DNA of 64,000 bases from Blasia pusilla (GCA_050084515.1 CM114272.1:33542001-33606000), one strand, 5' to 3'; shown: positions 12,727 through 25,060, counted from the first letter of the stretch. The notes: generated by a model from the letters alone, not told the origin. A program made the numbers and translations.

Positions 12727-12840
12727 TATTGTAATTGGAAAGTGCCTTCTTGATTTGCAAATACCTCTCTGTTTGACATGTGGCAATTGGACAACAAGAA
12801 AATGTTTCACATGCAACGGGCAGCAAGAAATTTTTTTGTG
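12727..12840 (+). repeat. Helitron-head-like repeat, right copy
   Basis: GGAAAGTGCCTTCTTGATTT and ACAACAAGAAAATGTTTCAC make this a close direct copy of 8,810-8,925. The two copies bracket the copia remnant 3.9 kb apart. The TC head is decayed (ATATTGTAATTGG). Confidence 0.55.
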
Positions 12841-14980
12841 CAGCATCATTAATCTCTTCCCTTCACGGGCTATACACTAAGGACCCAGGCCCATGGGGCC
12901 GGCTCCTTGCCAGTTGCAATAAGGTCGTAACAACCTTCATATGGCCATAATTATTTTCCTCTAGAGGGTTTGTGATGGGTATAACAAAGTTGCACATATT
13001 TGCGTACTATGTTCTAAGGGCGCGGATTCTTTTGAAGTCCCGTGAATCTCATCCGTCGGATCAACCAAGATCCATAACTTTTGGGCTGGATCGTGGCAAG
13101 CAGTGGCGATGTCTCGACGACCTTGGATGCATGGGACTGAGTCCTAACTCTTCAACAACTTTTTGTTTCCCATCCATCGCTCAGGAACCTTATTAGTAAA
13201 TTCCTAAAGCCTTGGATTTCAAGTTTTCATATCAAATCTTCACTAAGAGTTGTAGGATTTAATTTTTCTTCATCTATGTTGATGACCAAATTGATCTTGA
13301 TAGCAACCAGCATTTGATATAGAAGATCTAAGTGCAATTGCAAGCAAGATATAAGTTGAAAGACTTTGGAAAGCTCACGTAATTAATTTCTTAGTATATA
13401 ATTCATCGAGGGTAGAGATGATATATACTCACTTCAAAATCCAATATGCTCTTACCAAGCTTTCTTAGTTCAACATGATGGCGAGCAAGCCATTCTCAAT
13501 GTCATTAGACTAGAGCGTGAAGCTTAGAGAAGATGAAATGCACTAATTGTGTTGCTCCCCAAATACTGCTTTTGTGGGTTAATGGGAGCTTTCTCTTGGG
13601 GCAAGAAATTGAGCCTGCTTGCATTCTTGGAATTTTCCAAGGCACCTTGCCAACCATTTGATAGCTACATTTGGTAAATTTTAGCAAATTTTTTTTCTGG
13701 TCAAAGATAGTAAGAATGTATGTTGAATATGTTTGAGTTGTGGGCCAGAATGAAGGGTTCATGGTGGATGGTGGTAAAGATGGGATTCCCCAAGACAACC
13801 CTTGAAGTACTCATAGGGGGCAACCCTCTCCCTCGATACTTGCTCAAGACTGAAGGGATTCACCATGTTTCATGTTTGGCCGTGTTTCATGTTTGAACTA
13901 AGGACATGATCTCTCACTGTTCAACTTAATTTCCTTTATTATGATCCATAGATGTCTCACTAATAGTCATTTTTCCTCTCATGTTCATATATGCACCAAG
14001 GAATTTGGCTCACCAATCAAAATGTCAAATTTCCTTACTATCTTCAAGAATTGAAGCACCATATTGTAATTATGCCACAAATGGGACCACTTGCAATACC
14101 ATAAATTTCCACAATGACACTCTAAGTGAGGAACTTGCACTAGAAAATATTCCTAACGTGATCTAATCAATAATCATGTGGATCTTCCATAGAGAAAATC
14201 AAATGAAAACACATTGTTCCCTAAATTGAATAAATAAATAGCAATACGGCCTAACCTCCTTAATGTGAGAGCATCATGGGAACTCTACCCTAGTATGTAC
14301 TTGGAAGGCTAAATTTTTAAAAGATGTGCCTGTAGGTTACCTCAACTTGCATAAAGAGTTACTAACTAATCAACAATTTGCAAGGAGATGTTGGAAGATG
14401 AGATATTTATAGAAATAGGTAGTTATTCTCTAATTTCCTTGTGCAACAACGTGAAGGCTAGGAGAAAGCAACATGAGTCTTGGAGTCGGTTGGTCTTGCC
14501 AAATTGCTTTTAACTTTTCAATATGTTATATTAATTTGGAAAGTTTGAGGAATAACTTTTTCACTTTCGTTGAGCTATTTTTTTTAATAATTAATAGTTT
14601 TTATTATCCAATATTTGCATCTCCCTCTTGGCTCTCATAAAAGAAACATACAACCAAAATTCAAATCCCTCGTTTACCCCCGTACTTTAATGGAACATTT
14701 TGCTCATCTCCCAAAAGTGGGATGTCTTAGGCTGTAGTTTTTGGGAGCACGAAAACATTTGGCAACTCCGAGTTGTTGAAATAAGAACTTTTAACAAGGA
14801 TTACCTTATACCATTATAAGATGCACAGGCATGGGGAAAATTTGGGGATGCATAGTCCATACAATGGCGGCCGTGATGAATTGGAGTTCCTTGTGATAAA
14901 TTCAAATTGTTACTTGTGGTTACGAAGAAAAAGCCTCAAGTACATACGAGGAGAAATGTGGAAAACTTATGGTCATAAAA
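12841..14980. other. Spacer, no gene seen
   Basis: Mixed-composition sequence with short open frames (for example 13,505-13,798 on the minus strand, 97 residues) that match no family I know. No structure explains the stretch. Confidence 0.5.
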
Positions 14981-14982
14981 AA

Positions 14983-16237
14983 CTAGTGAGTTTCCTGTGC
15001 GATGCACAACGCAATTCATGATTTTTTCTTTAAAATTTTTTTACTTTCTTCTTCCTCTCTCCTCGCCCATCCCTCCTTTCCCTCTCTCAAGTGTACTCTC
15101 CTCCAAGCTAGCTTAGGTCTCTTCTTCTTTCTTAACTAAACTCTCGCCTTGAAAAATACAAGTGTACTTAAGTAGGAGCCAAATCCTTAAAAGACAAATG
15201 TAAGAGAGAAAAGAAAGAGAGATTTCCCTCTCTCAGTGTACTCTCCTCCAAGCTAGCTAGGTCTCTTCTTCTTCCTTAACTAAACTCTCTCCTTTAAAAG
15301 TACATCTCCATGTCAATAGGAAACCAATCTTTAAAAAACAAACGCAAGGAAAAACTTATACACCCCTCTCCCAATAATATAAACATATGAAAAATATGAA
15401 TGTCTCCACCCCCATAGAAAAGGAAAGTGCCCGGTCGGCATTAATCGTACGCGCTATTATATAACCGACTCAAAACGCCGATCAACTAAGACAAACTAAG
15501 GACAGCAGAGTTCCACGGCGCCGGTAGAAACCGTCAGCAGCGCCGGTAACGTTCCGTATCTAAAACGTCCATAAGAAAACGCGACGCGTTTGGGAAAGGC
15601 GGCCCCGAACTCGTGACGCGCCGAAGGACTCGTGCGAGAAGAGGCCGATTAATAAAGGAGACGGAGACGTTACCAGTGACGCGTCATATTTGGCGGGTTT
15701 TTTGAAACGGAGCGAATGATTTCCGAGTTCCAACCCCACAGCACTTTCCGCACGTTATTTTAACGGCCTCATAGGAACGTCCTGGAAAGACCTTTCCAAA
15801 GGTGAGCTTTCCCTTATTGACCGACGGATTGATCCAACCGCACGGTCTCGCAGACTCGCACAAAGGGCAGGGCCCAGGGGATGTTTTCCTTACTTTTCAT
15901 TATTATTTATTATTTATTGCCGCTGTCGTCGTGGACTCGTGGGTGGCGTCGAAGTCGGAATTCGGAATCCACCATCCATGACTGTTGGATTATTAATTAA
16001 AGCGCGGATTAAATTCTTGAGAAATTGCTCGATTTCCTTTTTTTTCGGTTAAATGACTCGTGTTTCCGCGGACTCTCCATTTCTAAGGCCTCCCTCGTAT
16101 ATTTACTAGTGACATTTATTTATTTATTATTTCTTTAATTCAGTTTTCCATAATGTCATGTGTCGACATCATAAGAATCTTTAGGTGACATTTGAAGCAG
16201 GTTTTTACACATCCGATCTTCTTTCAATTACATAGAT
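14983..16237 (-). mobile_element. Helitron-like element 3 with GC-rich interior
   Basis: On the minus strand the 3' end at 14,983 has the classic form: stem GTGC-ATC-GCAC, ten bases, then CTAG before a host T. A plausible 5' head TCTATGTAATTGAAAG lies at about 16,237, close to the TCTATATAATTAAAAG heads at 1,035 and 2,562. The interior (15,420-15,960) is GC-rich with many CG steps and contrasts sharply with the AT-rich tail. No helicase was found. The tail is firm; the head assignment rests on similarity only. Confidence 0.55.
15080..15296. repeat. 145-bp-period direct duplication
   Basis: Two copies of a pyrimidine-rich block (15,080-15,150 and 15,224-15,296) share GTGTACTCTCCTCCAAGCTA, CTTCTTCTT and TTAACTAAACTCTC. 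The duplication lies inside the Helitron-like unit, next to its 3' tail. Confidence 0.8.
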
Positions 16238-16239
16238 TT

Positions 16240-18293
16240 TTGTAATGGGATTAGAAAAAAATTTGTTGACATTGTCTTTCCTGGCCCTTCTACCATGGAA
16301 GCGTGTTATTTAAGAGTACTTAAAATAAGAGGAAAATTTTGCCACTTTTGTCGTGGATCACACGAGAAATATACTAGTCTTCATTAGGACGTAAATTTTC
16401 CTAGGTCCTTCAAGCATGGACCATAAAATAGGGACGGTCTTCATTTATGTTTGAGGAATTTTAATTTTTATAGATTCTGTTATTTTCACGGTGTGTGACT
16501 TAAGTACACGCACATTCATCTTGGATGTCTGGCCGTTGGAGGTGAGCGTCCACCTACGACAGCACCCGCGCACGGAAGCCATATAAAAAATTACGTCTTT
16601 AGACATTCGATCCTATGGTACGTTTTCTAAGACGCCCTACTATACACAAAGTGAACAAGACGGCATATAACTCGAGATATTCGTCCATGTCCTCTCTATT
16701 TTGAATCAATGACTCATAAACATTTAATATTCGGTCATGGATTTTTACATTTCGGACTCAAGTAGAAAGTGTGTACATGTGTAAGTTAATATCTAGGTAA
16801 ATATATAATCCTCAATGAAGAAAAAATTTACTTCATAAAAATCTTTACTGTTCACGTGGCATGAGATCAAACGGCCCACTTTGTTGATGCAATAAAGTTA
16901 GGTGTTGAAGTACAAATTCATCTTCTCATACTAATAGAAATCATATCCAAAATCATCTGAATTTTTGAATTATATACGATAGTATTACTTTTGATATTAT
17001 ATACAAGAGTATGACTACATCATCTTAGAAGTGTAGAATGTGTCCAAGTTGGCGGATGCCCTCATCCACATAGAATTATTTGGGATGAATATCCCAACTA
17101 GTATTTATTTTGTTTCAAAAAGAGGGGAATATGGTATGACGCCTTTGGAAGCACAAATTTTGTCTTATAATTATTTATGGAAACTTTGCAATAGATGTGA
17201 TTTTTTTACCATTTTTTTCCCGCTTGGTCAAAATATTTAATTCCCTAATGTATAAGATTTTATACTAGTTACAATCAAGCAAAGTAGTGATAAGAAAAGG
17301 ATATAGGTTTGGTCAGGAGTGGAGCGGCCTAGAGTGACATGTTGGTCAGCCTTGTTGACTTGTGCATACATGTCATTATTCTGGGGCTTTCTTGGGATCT
17401 TCTTTGAAATTTCTTAAAGTTATGGTAGCTTTGTATGTTTATTGGGATAACACATGTGCACAAGTTACCCTCTTGGAGTCTTGGGACGGAGAGGAGTATA
17501 AACCAAGGAGAGATGTGGAGTATACACCAAGGAGAGATGTGGAGAGGCTGATCTTATTATAGTTGAACCTTCAGAGCACATGCTTGCGCATGGTGTTTTC
17601 GGTGCTACATCAAACTTAGATCCCTTAGAACCTTGTAGTTAGGGTGGATTTGGCTCGATTGTTATTTGGTGATTCAAAGAGATATGTTTCACAACTAATT
17701 TAAATTGTAAAAGGATGGTGTGGCCTCTTTGTATGGTGGTTAGTACACATGTGCTATGTATTTTGTTACAAATGTTAGTGTATGTATATGAACGTGATAA
17801 TAATATATATTTTGTAACAATATATCTACATACAATGGATGATTTCATAATTACCGAATGGGTGATCAAAGGACTATACTTCACATCATATGAATCGTAT
17901 TTCGCATGTCAATTCTATTCATTATTTTCTTTTAAATCCTCTTCCAATCTTTCTCAAAGATTTTGATTCACAAGACATGGTCGTAAATCCTCTTTTAAAA
18001 ATCCTACCCTCCTCTTTGTTCATTTGGAAATCCCCTCACCTCCGTATTTTGAAAGACTAGAAAAGAATTCTCTTATTCTTCTTTAGTTGGGAAAAAAAAC
18101 GCACTCCTCCAAGCAAAATATTAGGTCTATTTCCACATCCTTATTTAGAAAGGAAAAAATCCCTCCCTTTTCCTTCCCTCTTAAAATCTTATATATGACA
18201 TAATCATTTTAAATTTCAAATGCTTAAAATTTTTCTTATAGATATTTGGGAATTTTCTTGTAATAACACAAACTTTTGATAAAAATTTCCCAC
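16240..18293. other. Spacer with a small tandem duplication
   Basis: No gene is recognisable. At 17,494-17,541 a 24-bp unit (GTATAAACCAAGGAGAGATG then TGGA) is repeated twice with few changes. The remainder is AT-rich with short frames only. Confidence 0.55.
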
Positions 18294-18301
18294 ATTTTAT
18301 T

Positions 18302-18892
18302 CAAGATTGCACACCGACAAAGTCTGTATCTACAGGCTTATGTATGTATGGGCCCAACTTCTCGCAGCCCATCCCGCTTGCAATGTAGACTTGGGCTTGT
18401 CTAGACTGTACCCAATCATGCAATCCGTCGTCCGTTCTTACCATCCATTTTGTAGCCCGTACTGAGCCCCCACCTTGCTTGTAGAGGCCCACATCGAGCC
18501 CGTGCATGGCCTGCATTGAGTCTGGTTGGTCCGCATTGCACCGGCCCGCCCTAACCTCGCACTAGCCCGCATAAGGCCCATGGACAGGCCCACAGGGCCC
18601 ATATTGGGCGATCTCAAGGCCCACGGCCAACCCTTGCAAGTTGCTTGTGGGCCAATGTAGGCTTAGGGTGGATTTAGTGCGAGCCACGTTCAAGCTCAAT
18701 ATGGGCCAGACGAGGGCTCGTAGCATGTACACCCATTTAATCCCTGCCCGCCTCCCTTAATCTGAGCCCGCATCTGTTCCCGTGTCCCAAGCCTGAGTGA
18801 GCTCTTCAGGTAACTCGAAAAAAAAAGTGGGCAAGGAACTCGTTGGGCACATCTGTACCATGGATGAACAAGTCCGTTTTCGTGCAACCATG
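18302..18892. mobile_element. hAT-type short TIR element, long subfamily (copy 3)
   Basis: The ends are CAAGATTGCACACCGACAAA and GAACAAGTCCG..GTGCAACCATG. The flanking octamers ATTTTATT (18,294-18,301) and CTTTTATT (18,893-18,900) match at 7 of 8. This longer subfamily carries a GC-rich interior with repeated GCCCGC and GGCCCA words and a conserved right part (CCCGCCTCCCTTAATCTGAG, then CGAAAAAA). It shares that interior with the copies at 20,379 and 21,190. It has no coding capacity. Confidence 0.85.
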
Positions 18893-19236
18893 CTTTTATT
18901 TGCTTCCAATTGTATGTTGCATGTTGACAATATTATATTCATGAATAATATATGATACCAATGGAGTAATTATATCATTTAAAGACTCTACTCTTATTTT
19001 AAGGAATATTATTTAAGATATTTAGGATTGTAACCATCCTTTATTTTATCCCATAGTTAGATAATTGTCAATTTCATGAAGTTCATCCATATATGTTTGT
19101 AAATATACTATGTCACATCCATCTTAAGATAATGAGATAATTATCAAGATTATGAAGGTCTTCCATATTTTCTCGATCCTTGAGAGTGAAACTGTCACAA
19201 GTATGGAAATATACCTCACCGTATCTTTACAAGTAA

Positions 19237-19802
19237 TAGATAAGCTTAAATGTTTGAAAGATTCTATATGTTATCAAATTTCTTTAAGGAAAAGGTTAAA
19301 TTTGGAGATATCCATAGTTTTGAGTTTCAAAATTAGAATTAGAATATTTTTCCTTAATTTGATAGCTGTACATGATGAATATGGGTTTTGATAATGATTT
19401 TTTTCAATTTTTCAAAAGCAATTTTACAAAAATTTAACAAAAAAATTAAAAAAAAAATTTACAAATTTTTTTGTAAAATGTTTTGATGTTGATTTGTTTC
19501 AAAATTTCAAATTTTTTTACAAAAATAGAAAACCCATATTCATCATGTACAACTATCAAATTAAGGAAAAATATTCTAATTTTGAAACTCGTAGATAAGC
19601 TTAAATTTTTGAAATATTCTATATGTTATCAAATTTCTTTAAGGAAAAGGTAAAATTTGGAGATATCCATATTTTTGAGTTAAAAAATTAGAATTAGAAT
19701 AATTTTCCTTAATTTGATAGCTGTACATGATGAATATGGGTTTTCTATTTTTGTAAAAAAAATTTGAAAATTTGAAACAAATCAACATCAAAATATTTTA
19801 CA
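19237..19802. repeat. Direct plus inverted repeat cluster
   Basis: A block at 19,237-19,389 (GATAAGCTTAAATGTTTGAA .. GTACATGATGAATATGGG) is repeated directly at about 19,593-19,746. In addition, 19,472-19,590 is the inverted copy of 19,677-19,802, giving arms of about 115-125 bp around a spacer of about 86 bp. The inverted pair could fold into a long hairpin transcript. No ORF or terminal motif identifies a transposon family. Confidence 0.75.
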
Positions 19803-20378
19803 AAAATTTTCCTTTCTTCGTAGATTGTTGGACTATCATTTTTTTACCTTTTTTTTTATATCTGCAAGTTGGTGATATGATATGTATTTTTTGTAAGTAA
19901 GTTGTAATCCACCACTCATTTGGCATATTTTTCAAAACTATAAAAAATCTTTTTTCCTATTTTTTTCCATTTCCCCTTTTATTCCGTATACTAGTTGCAT
20001 CTTATTTTAATCCACTCTTTCTCTCATTCTTTTGCGAATGAAATTATTTAACCGTGCATAGTTATAAAATTAGTTCAAGGAAATTATTCTTAGTCTTCAT
20101 AATATTAATTCTCTCTAATAATCCTTTACATGGATCTTCTTAAGGCAACCTGCAAATATATGTTAAATTCTTTTGTTGATAATTCTCTTTACTACAACTT
20201 ATGTACAGTTGTACTCAATCTCCAAGATCGCCACTCATCTATACAAGAAAAACTGAAAATCAAGAATGGAATTACATCCATATTATCTCCTTGTGCTAGA
20301 AACATCAAGTCAAATATATCCTCTTACGAGATATCGGAAATAACAACCCCCCTTCCCTAATCGTGCCTATCCCTACAC

Positions 20379-21045
20379 CAAGGTTGCATACGGAAAAAGT
20401 TTGGGTCTGTAGACTTATGTCCATCCCTAGGAGGTGTCCATGTGGACGCGGGTACTCACGGTCCGCACCCGAGCATGGTTGTACAAAAATGAACAAGTCC
20501 TTCCTTAGGATGGACATGGACGTACAAGTCCGGACATATCCATGGACATAGGTTCCTAGAGGTGGGACCCACACTTATAGTCCATGATGGAAGGCAAGGC
20601 AAGGATGAGTGGAGCAATGAGGGAGGAAGGAGAGGAGGTGGAGGGAGGAAGAAACAAGGGAGTATGGAACATGAAGGCAAGTAAGGGGAAGGAGAAAGAA
20701 GAGAAAGGTGGGGCCCATATGGATAAGTCCTTCCATAGGACAAACATAAGTCCACGGACATGGACATGCCCATAGACACAGACTTTGTCCACATGCAACC
20801 TTGCACCCGAGCCTAGCCAGCATGCACCCAATCTTAGAACCCGTCGCCCGTTTATAGCCCGCACAGGCCCGTTGTAGGCCGGTGTAGGGTGGGCTGGTGC
20901 GGGCTATGTGCAGGCCAATTTCTACCCGCCTCCCTTTATCTGAACCCGCACCCATTCTCACGTCGCGAGCCCGTGCAGGCCACTAGGATAATGAAAAAAC
21001 CCGGGCGGGGGACGTGTGGGGCATCTCTGTTTCCTTGCAACCATG
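20379..21045. mobile_element. hAT-type TIR element interrupted by another copy (copy 4)
   Basis: The long-subfamily element runs from CAAGGTTGCATACGGAAAAA to TTTCCTTGCAACCATG, flanked by CCCTACAC (20,371-20,378) and CCTTGCAC (21,046-21,053), matching at 6 of 8. Its body is split at 20,474 by a second element of the short subfamily. Removing the inner unit and one target copy rejoins CCGCACCCGAG with the GCCC-rich interior seen in copies 3 and 6. Confidence 0.85.
20474..20803. mobile_element. Nested hAT-type TIR element with perfect 8-bp TSD (copy 5)
   Basis: The 330-bp unit reads CATGGTTGTACAAAAATG .. CCACATGCAACCTTG, so it lies inverted relative to copy 4. Identical octamers CACCCGAG flank it at 20,466-20,473 and 20,804-20,811. 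Its purine-rich strand creates long but meaningless open frames on both strands. The nesting shows that the short subfamily moved after the long one had inserted. Confidence 0.93.
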
Positions 21046-21189
21046 CCTTGCACAAAATATCTCCCATCTTCTTCCCCATGGAACTTTGATACAACCTCAT
21101 ATCTCAGCATATATATAGCAAGCAAGTTACACCTTGCGAGTCCAAGTTGACAATCAAAATTTGAATTGAGAAAGAAAATATTGTTGAAT

Positions 21190-21562
21190 CATAGTTGCAC
21201 ATGGACAAAGTTTGTGTCTGCAAATAGGTCCATGTCTATGGACTAATGTCCCTCCCTAAGACAGATATGTCTGTATGGGCCCGAGTATCCGCAGCCCACA
21301 CCCAGTCTAGGAACCCTAAACCCAATCGTGCAACCCGTTTTGTTGCCCACACCGGCCCGCCCAACCCGCCTTGCGACCTAGTTAAGGGCCCTATGTAGGC
21401 TTAGGCTGGGCTAATGCATGCTACATGCAGGTTGATTCCTACCCGCCTCCCTTCATCTCAATCCGCACCCGTTCCCATATGCCAGACCCGGAGAGGCCAT
21501 AGGGATATCGAAAAAACTTGGGCGGGGAACTTGCTGGGCATGTTCATTTCTATGCAATCTTG
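21190..21562. mobile_element. hAT-type short TIR element, long subfamily (copy 6)
   Basis: It begins CATAGTTGCACATGGACAAA and ends ATGTTCATTTCTATGCAATC then TTG. The flanks TGTTGAAT (21,182-21,189) and AGTTGAAT (21,563-21,570) match at 7 of 8. The right interior (CCCGCCTCCCTTCATCTCAA .. GGGCGGGGAACTTG) is nearly that of copies 3 and 4. It lies only 144 bp from copy 4. Confidence 0.88.
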
Positions 21563-24500
21563 AGTTGAATTGAATCCAATCCTCAAAAGGTTAAAATTGT
21601 GATAACTTAAGGCCAATGGGTCCTACAATAGAGGATAAACCATGCACATTGCATACTATAAGTGCTATAAGAGGTATAGGAAAGTTTTAGGCTTAAGTTT
21701 GTGTAGGATTGAGAAATTTCCAAAAAAATATGCAAAATTGAAAATTTCATGGAGGAATTTTTTTTCTTGAAATTAACTAAATTAGGAAATAATAAAAAAA
21801 ACCCAGCATGCCTAAAAACTACTAATTTGTGAAGATTAAAATTAGATTCTATTGGAGACCGTGAATGTTTAAAAAAACCTAATTGAAAGAAATTTTTTTT
21901 CCCAAAGACTAACGAGGAAGGCCAAGTTTTGGGTAAATTTTGTGCTTATTTGGAGGGGATAAAAGTTTTCTAGGATGTCCACAAACCTACCTTCAATTTC
22001 CAAGAAGCCTTTCAACCACATTCGAAACCTTTCTAGGATATCCTATTAGAGTTTGAAAATACTAAAAGATTGGAACCAAATGTACTCCAATGGTAGTTTG
22101 GGTATTTAAGTATTTTGAATGTCCAATGTTAAATATTTAAATTCTATTTACAATTTTTTTTGAAATACATAAAAATTGAATCATACAAGATAGAGTTGGG
22201 TCATCATAATTAATAAGTTTCTACTCCATGTCATATAACTATGACTTCTTTGACCTCTAAATCGACCAAAAATCTAGGTTTTTCTTCATACATGGCGATG
22301 ATTCAAATTAATCGTGTAAAATGGAAAGTGGATGTTGAAGAATATGCAAGTGTGCACTAGGCCAACGTTGGGAATATTCTTAAGCTCTCCATAGATGGCC
22401 CATCATTTTTATCCCTCTACGGAGAAGGAGGGTTTCCCTCTGATTCCATACCTCTCCTCTCGATAGAAAGGGGTCTGGATCTATCTAATTTCCTTCTACC
22501 AATCCAAATATCCTTGGTCTCTACCCACTTCGTACCTCTATTCTCTAAGGAATGGAGAGGGTGTATCCATTCTTTCATTTTTTTGTCCATACCCTCCTCT
22601 TCTAGAGTGTATCTCATTTCCTCATAAGATGCCATGCAAGAAGCTCCTGGCGGAGATGGACTCATTTCCTCTCTCATTTAGAATGCATAAAGTCGTATGG
22701 GCGCTTCTTGAATTTGCTTAGAGAAACCCCTTCCTACTCTATATTTCCCCTCTCTATTCCTGTGTGGAAGAAAATTCAAATTTTTTTCCCTTATGAAGCT
22801 TTTATTGTCGTAAATATATCCTTCCCTCCCTATGTATCTTCTTTTGTTGAAAAAATATCCCTTTTCCTCTTCCTCTCATCAAATGTTTTTTCTATTTTTC
22901 ATCCATTCTTTTTGCTAGAAATAAAAAATATCTTCATGAAATTTTTTTATCAAAGACACACGGAAGAAGGAGAAATTTAACTCGTATCCCTTAGGAGAAA
23001 AATAATACATGGATTTTAAAAAAACTGTGTAGATGTCTAATTAGATGAAATTTTTAGCAAAGTCGAACTTAAACTAAAAGGGAGAACAAGCCAAAAGTGC
23101 CCATAACATTTGCATGTCCTCCTCATTGTTCATACAAGTTGCACTTGTATGCTTAATAATGGATTTCTAATTAGTCAAAATAGATTTGAATAATTTCTCG
23201 ACAAGATCGGATCCTCGCTCCTCGAGTCCTCCGCCTCCGCATGGATACGGTAACGACACGTGGTCGATCAGTACGACCTGACAAAAGCGCGTGCGGGTCT
23301 ACGTCCAGAAACACTAATCGTATGGAGGAGTGAAAGTTATTATTATTCTCATATAAATATTACTATTATGTCGTGGATGGTGAGTGAGTCACGCTACCGC
23401 GTGGGCCGTCCTTTTCGCCGGAAAGTCACGTGCCGTATGTTCCTAACTTTAGAGGAGTCGATGAAGTTTCCAGGCGAGGATGACGATAACGCGGCGAATC
23501 TAAGTTCCGAGCATTGAATGTGGAACTGTGGGATAGGACGTGTTCCGTATTTCGTACAATACCAGATACATAGTTATTTATAATAAATAATGAAATACTT
23601 TTCCTACTCTGAACCAGTCTGTGGTCCTGCTCGCGCTTCCGAGAATCCGACGGCACTCATCACGGCAGTTGGGAGGACCCATGGGCAGTCCGAGTCCGGG
23701 CAGGGAAGAACTTTTGAAATCAAGTAACTAGTGAGCAACTCATTCTACCACGTTTGAACGTTCACCGGCTCCAGTACGGATCTTCTCTACGGAACGCGTC
23801 AAGTCTCAGTTGGTGATAACGGGCGAGCGGAGCGGGCAGTCCTGGCAAGCCACTCTCCTAAACGGATTTTGCGTCTTTTTTCTTTTGGGCACAAAACAAA
23901 AAATGCCGTTAACGTAAGTCCTACGCTGAACCGTTGGCAAGCCCGTGGTCCCCGACAGCTATTTTAACGGAGAAATTTAGTAAAAATAGTATCCCCTTAA
24001 CGAGACGGCTCAGTTGGGGATTAGAGTAGTATACATGATTTCCGTTAGGTAATGGACAACCTTTATTGCACAAACGACAACCTTCACTGTTTTTGGCAAT
24101 ACAAGTTGTCTCCACTTGAAATTGGAGTGAGATAGGAGGGAGGGATTTCTTTATAAAGAAGAAAGAAACGGCACTCTCAACTTGATAGGCCTTTCTTTAT
24201 GCTTGGGGACGATTATGGCCTCTTGAGGTCTTCCTTTTTGGCTCTCTTTGCCCCCTCATTTGTATCGTGAATGGGTTCCCCATCCTTTTTTTTATACATA
24301 TTTGGTATTTATCGAGTTGTTGGAAAGAGTAGGAAATTGGCTAAGTGGATGTGTTTGATTTCGAGTGGCCGCCAGGCGGAGGCCAAGTGCGGAATGGCCA
24401 TTCGCTAGTACGGAATGGTTTCCATGAATTTTCGCAAAAAAGTGTTTCATGACAATATCAATTTCGGGGCTTTTGTGACAAGCATGAGCATCCAAAAAAC

Positions 24501-24680
24501 AATAAATGTTTTCGATTCTAGGAATATCGTTCTCTACAAGAGTAATATTCCCACAATCGAAAGCATTTATTGTTGTCATATGTGTTAGAATAGACCGACG
24601 AGATCTAGTAGAGCGCTTTCGGAGATACTAGAGGAAAACCTTAGGAGGTCGAGGATGACTTGCTAAGGGCACGAGTAATC
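21563..24680. other. Decayed repeats and a GC-rich island, no gene seen
   Basis: At about 22,190-22,340 there is a diverged copy of the LTR-like sequence at 26,760-26,905 (TACTCCATG, ATGACTTCTTTGACCTCTAA, GGTTTTTCTTCATACATGG, GAAAGTGGATGTTGA). A GC-rich, CG-containing island spans about 23,210-23,870; it shares a CACTCA..GTTGGGAGG word with 2,670-2,690. A possible LINE-type tail lies at 24,150-24,290. Frames at 22,417-22,677 and 22,708-22,980 are compositional and unrecognised. Confidence 0.45.
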
Positions 24681-24689
24681 TGAGAGAGC

Positions 24690-25060
24690 AGGTTTCCCCT
24701 TCATTTCGGCTCATTTGGAGCCATATTGATGAACTTACTATTTCGGGTAAGTTACCATTTTTGGTATATTTGACTTTCCACTTTTGGAAGTGGCCCTTGA
24801 TCCGCTACTGTAGGTCAAGAGACAAGGAGGTGAGCTGCGAGCATAGGTTACCGTGGAGAGAGCTTGGGAGAGGGAAGGGGGTATATCTCCAAGAGAGAGC
24901 GCTTGAGAGCTCATTCTCTCTTTGTTGAACCTCTTGGCATGAGACGGCAAAATTATGGTCCTCGTTGCCTTGTGTGTGTAATCCAAGCCTCTCATTAGGA
25001 GAGTGGGTTTGGTTTGACATGAGAGAGAGAGATGGGGTGTGCACATTTGTGAGACCTTGT
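24690..25060 (-). repeat. LTR-like repeat of copia element 2, left copy
   Basis: ACTTACTATTTCGGGTAAGT, CTTTTGGAAGTGGC and the block ATCCAAGCCTCTCATTAGGA to GTTTGGTTTGACATG recur at 27,060-27,240. The two diverged copies bracket the copia gag remnant, consistent with the two LTRs of one heavily deleted minus-strand element. The exact LTR ends on this side are not visible. Confidence 0.5.

Noticed and set aside
20456-20961. Several 60-128-residue frames at 20.5-21.0 kb
   Set aside because: They read through the purine/pyrimidine-rich interior of TIR elements on both strands and have no protein features.
23700-23760. ACTAGTGAG as a Helitron tail
   Set aside because: The GTGC/GCAC hairpin that precedes CTAG in the other tails is missing.
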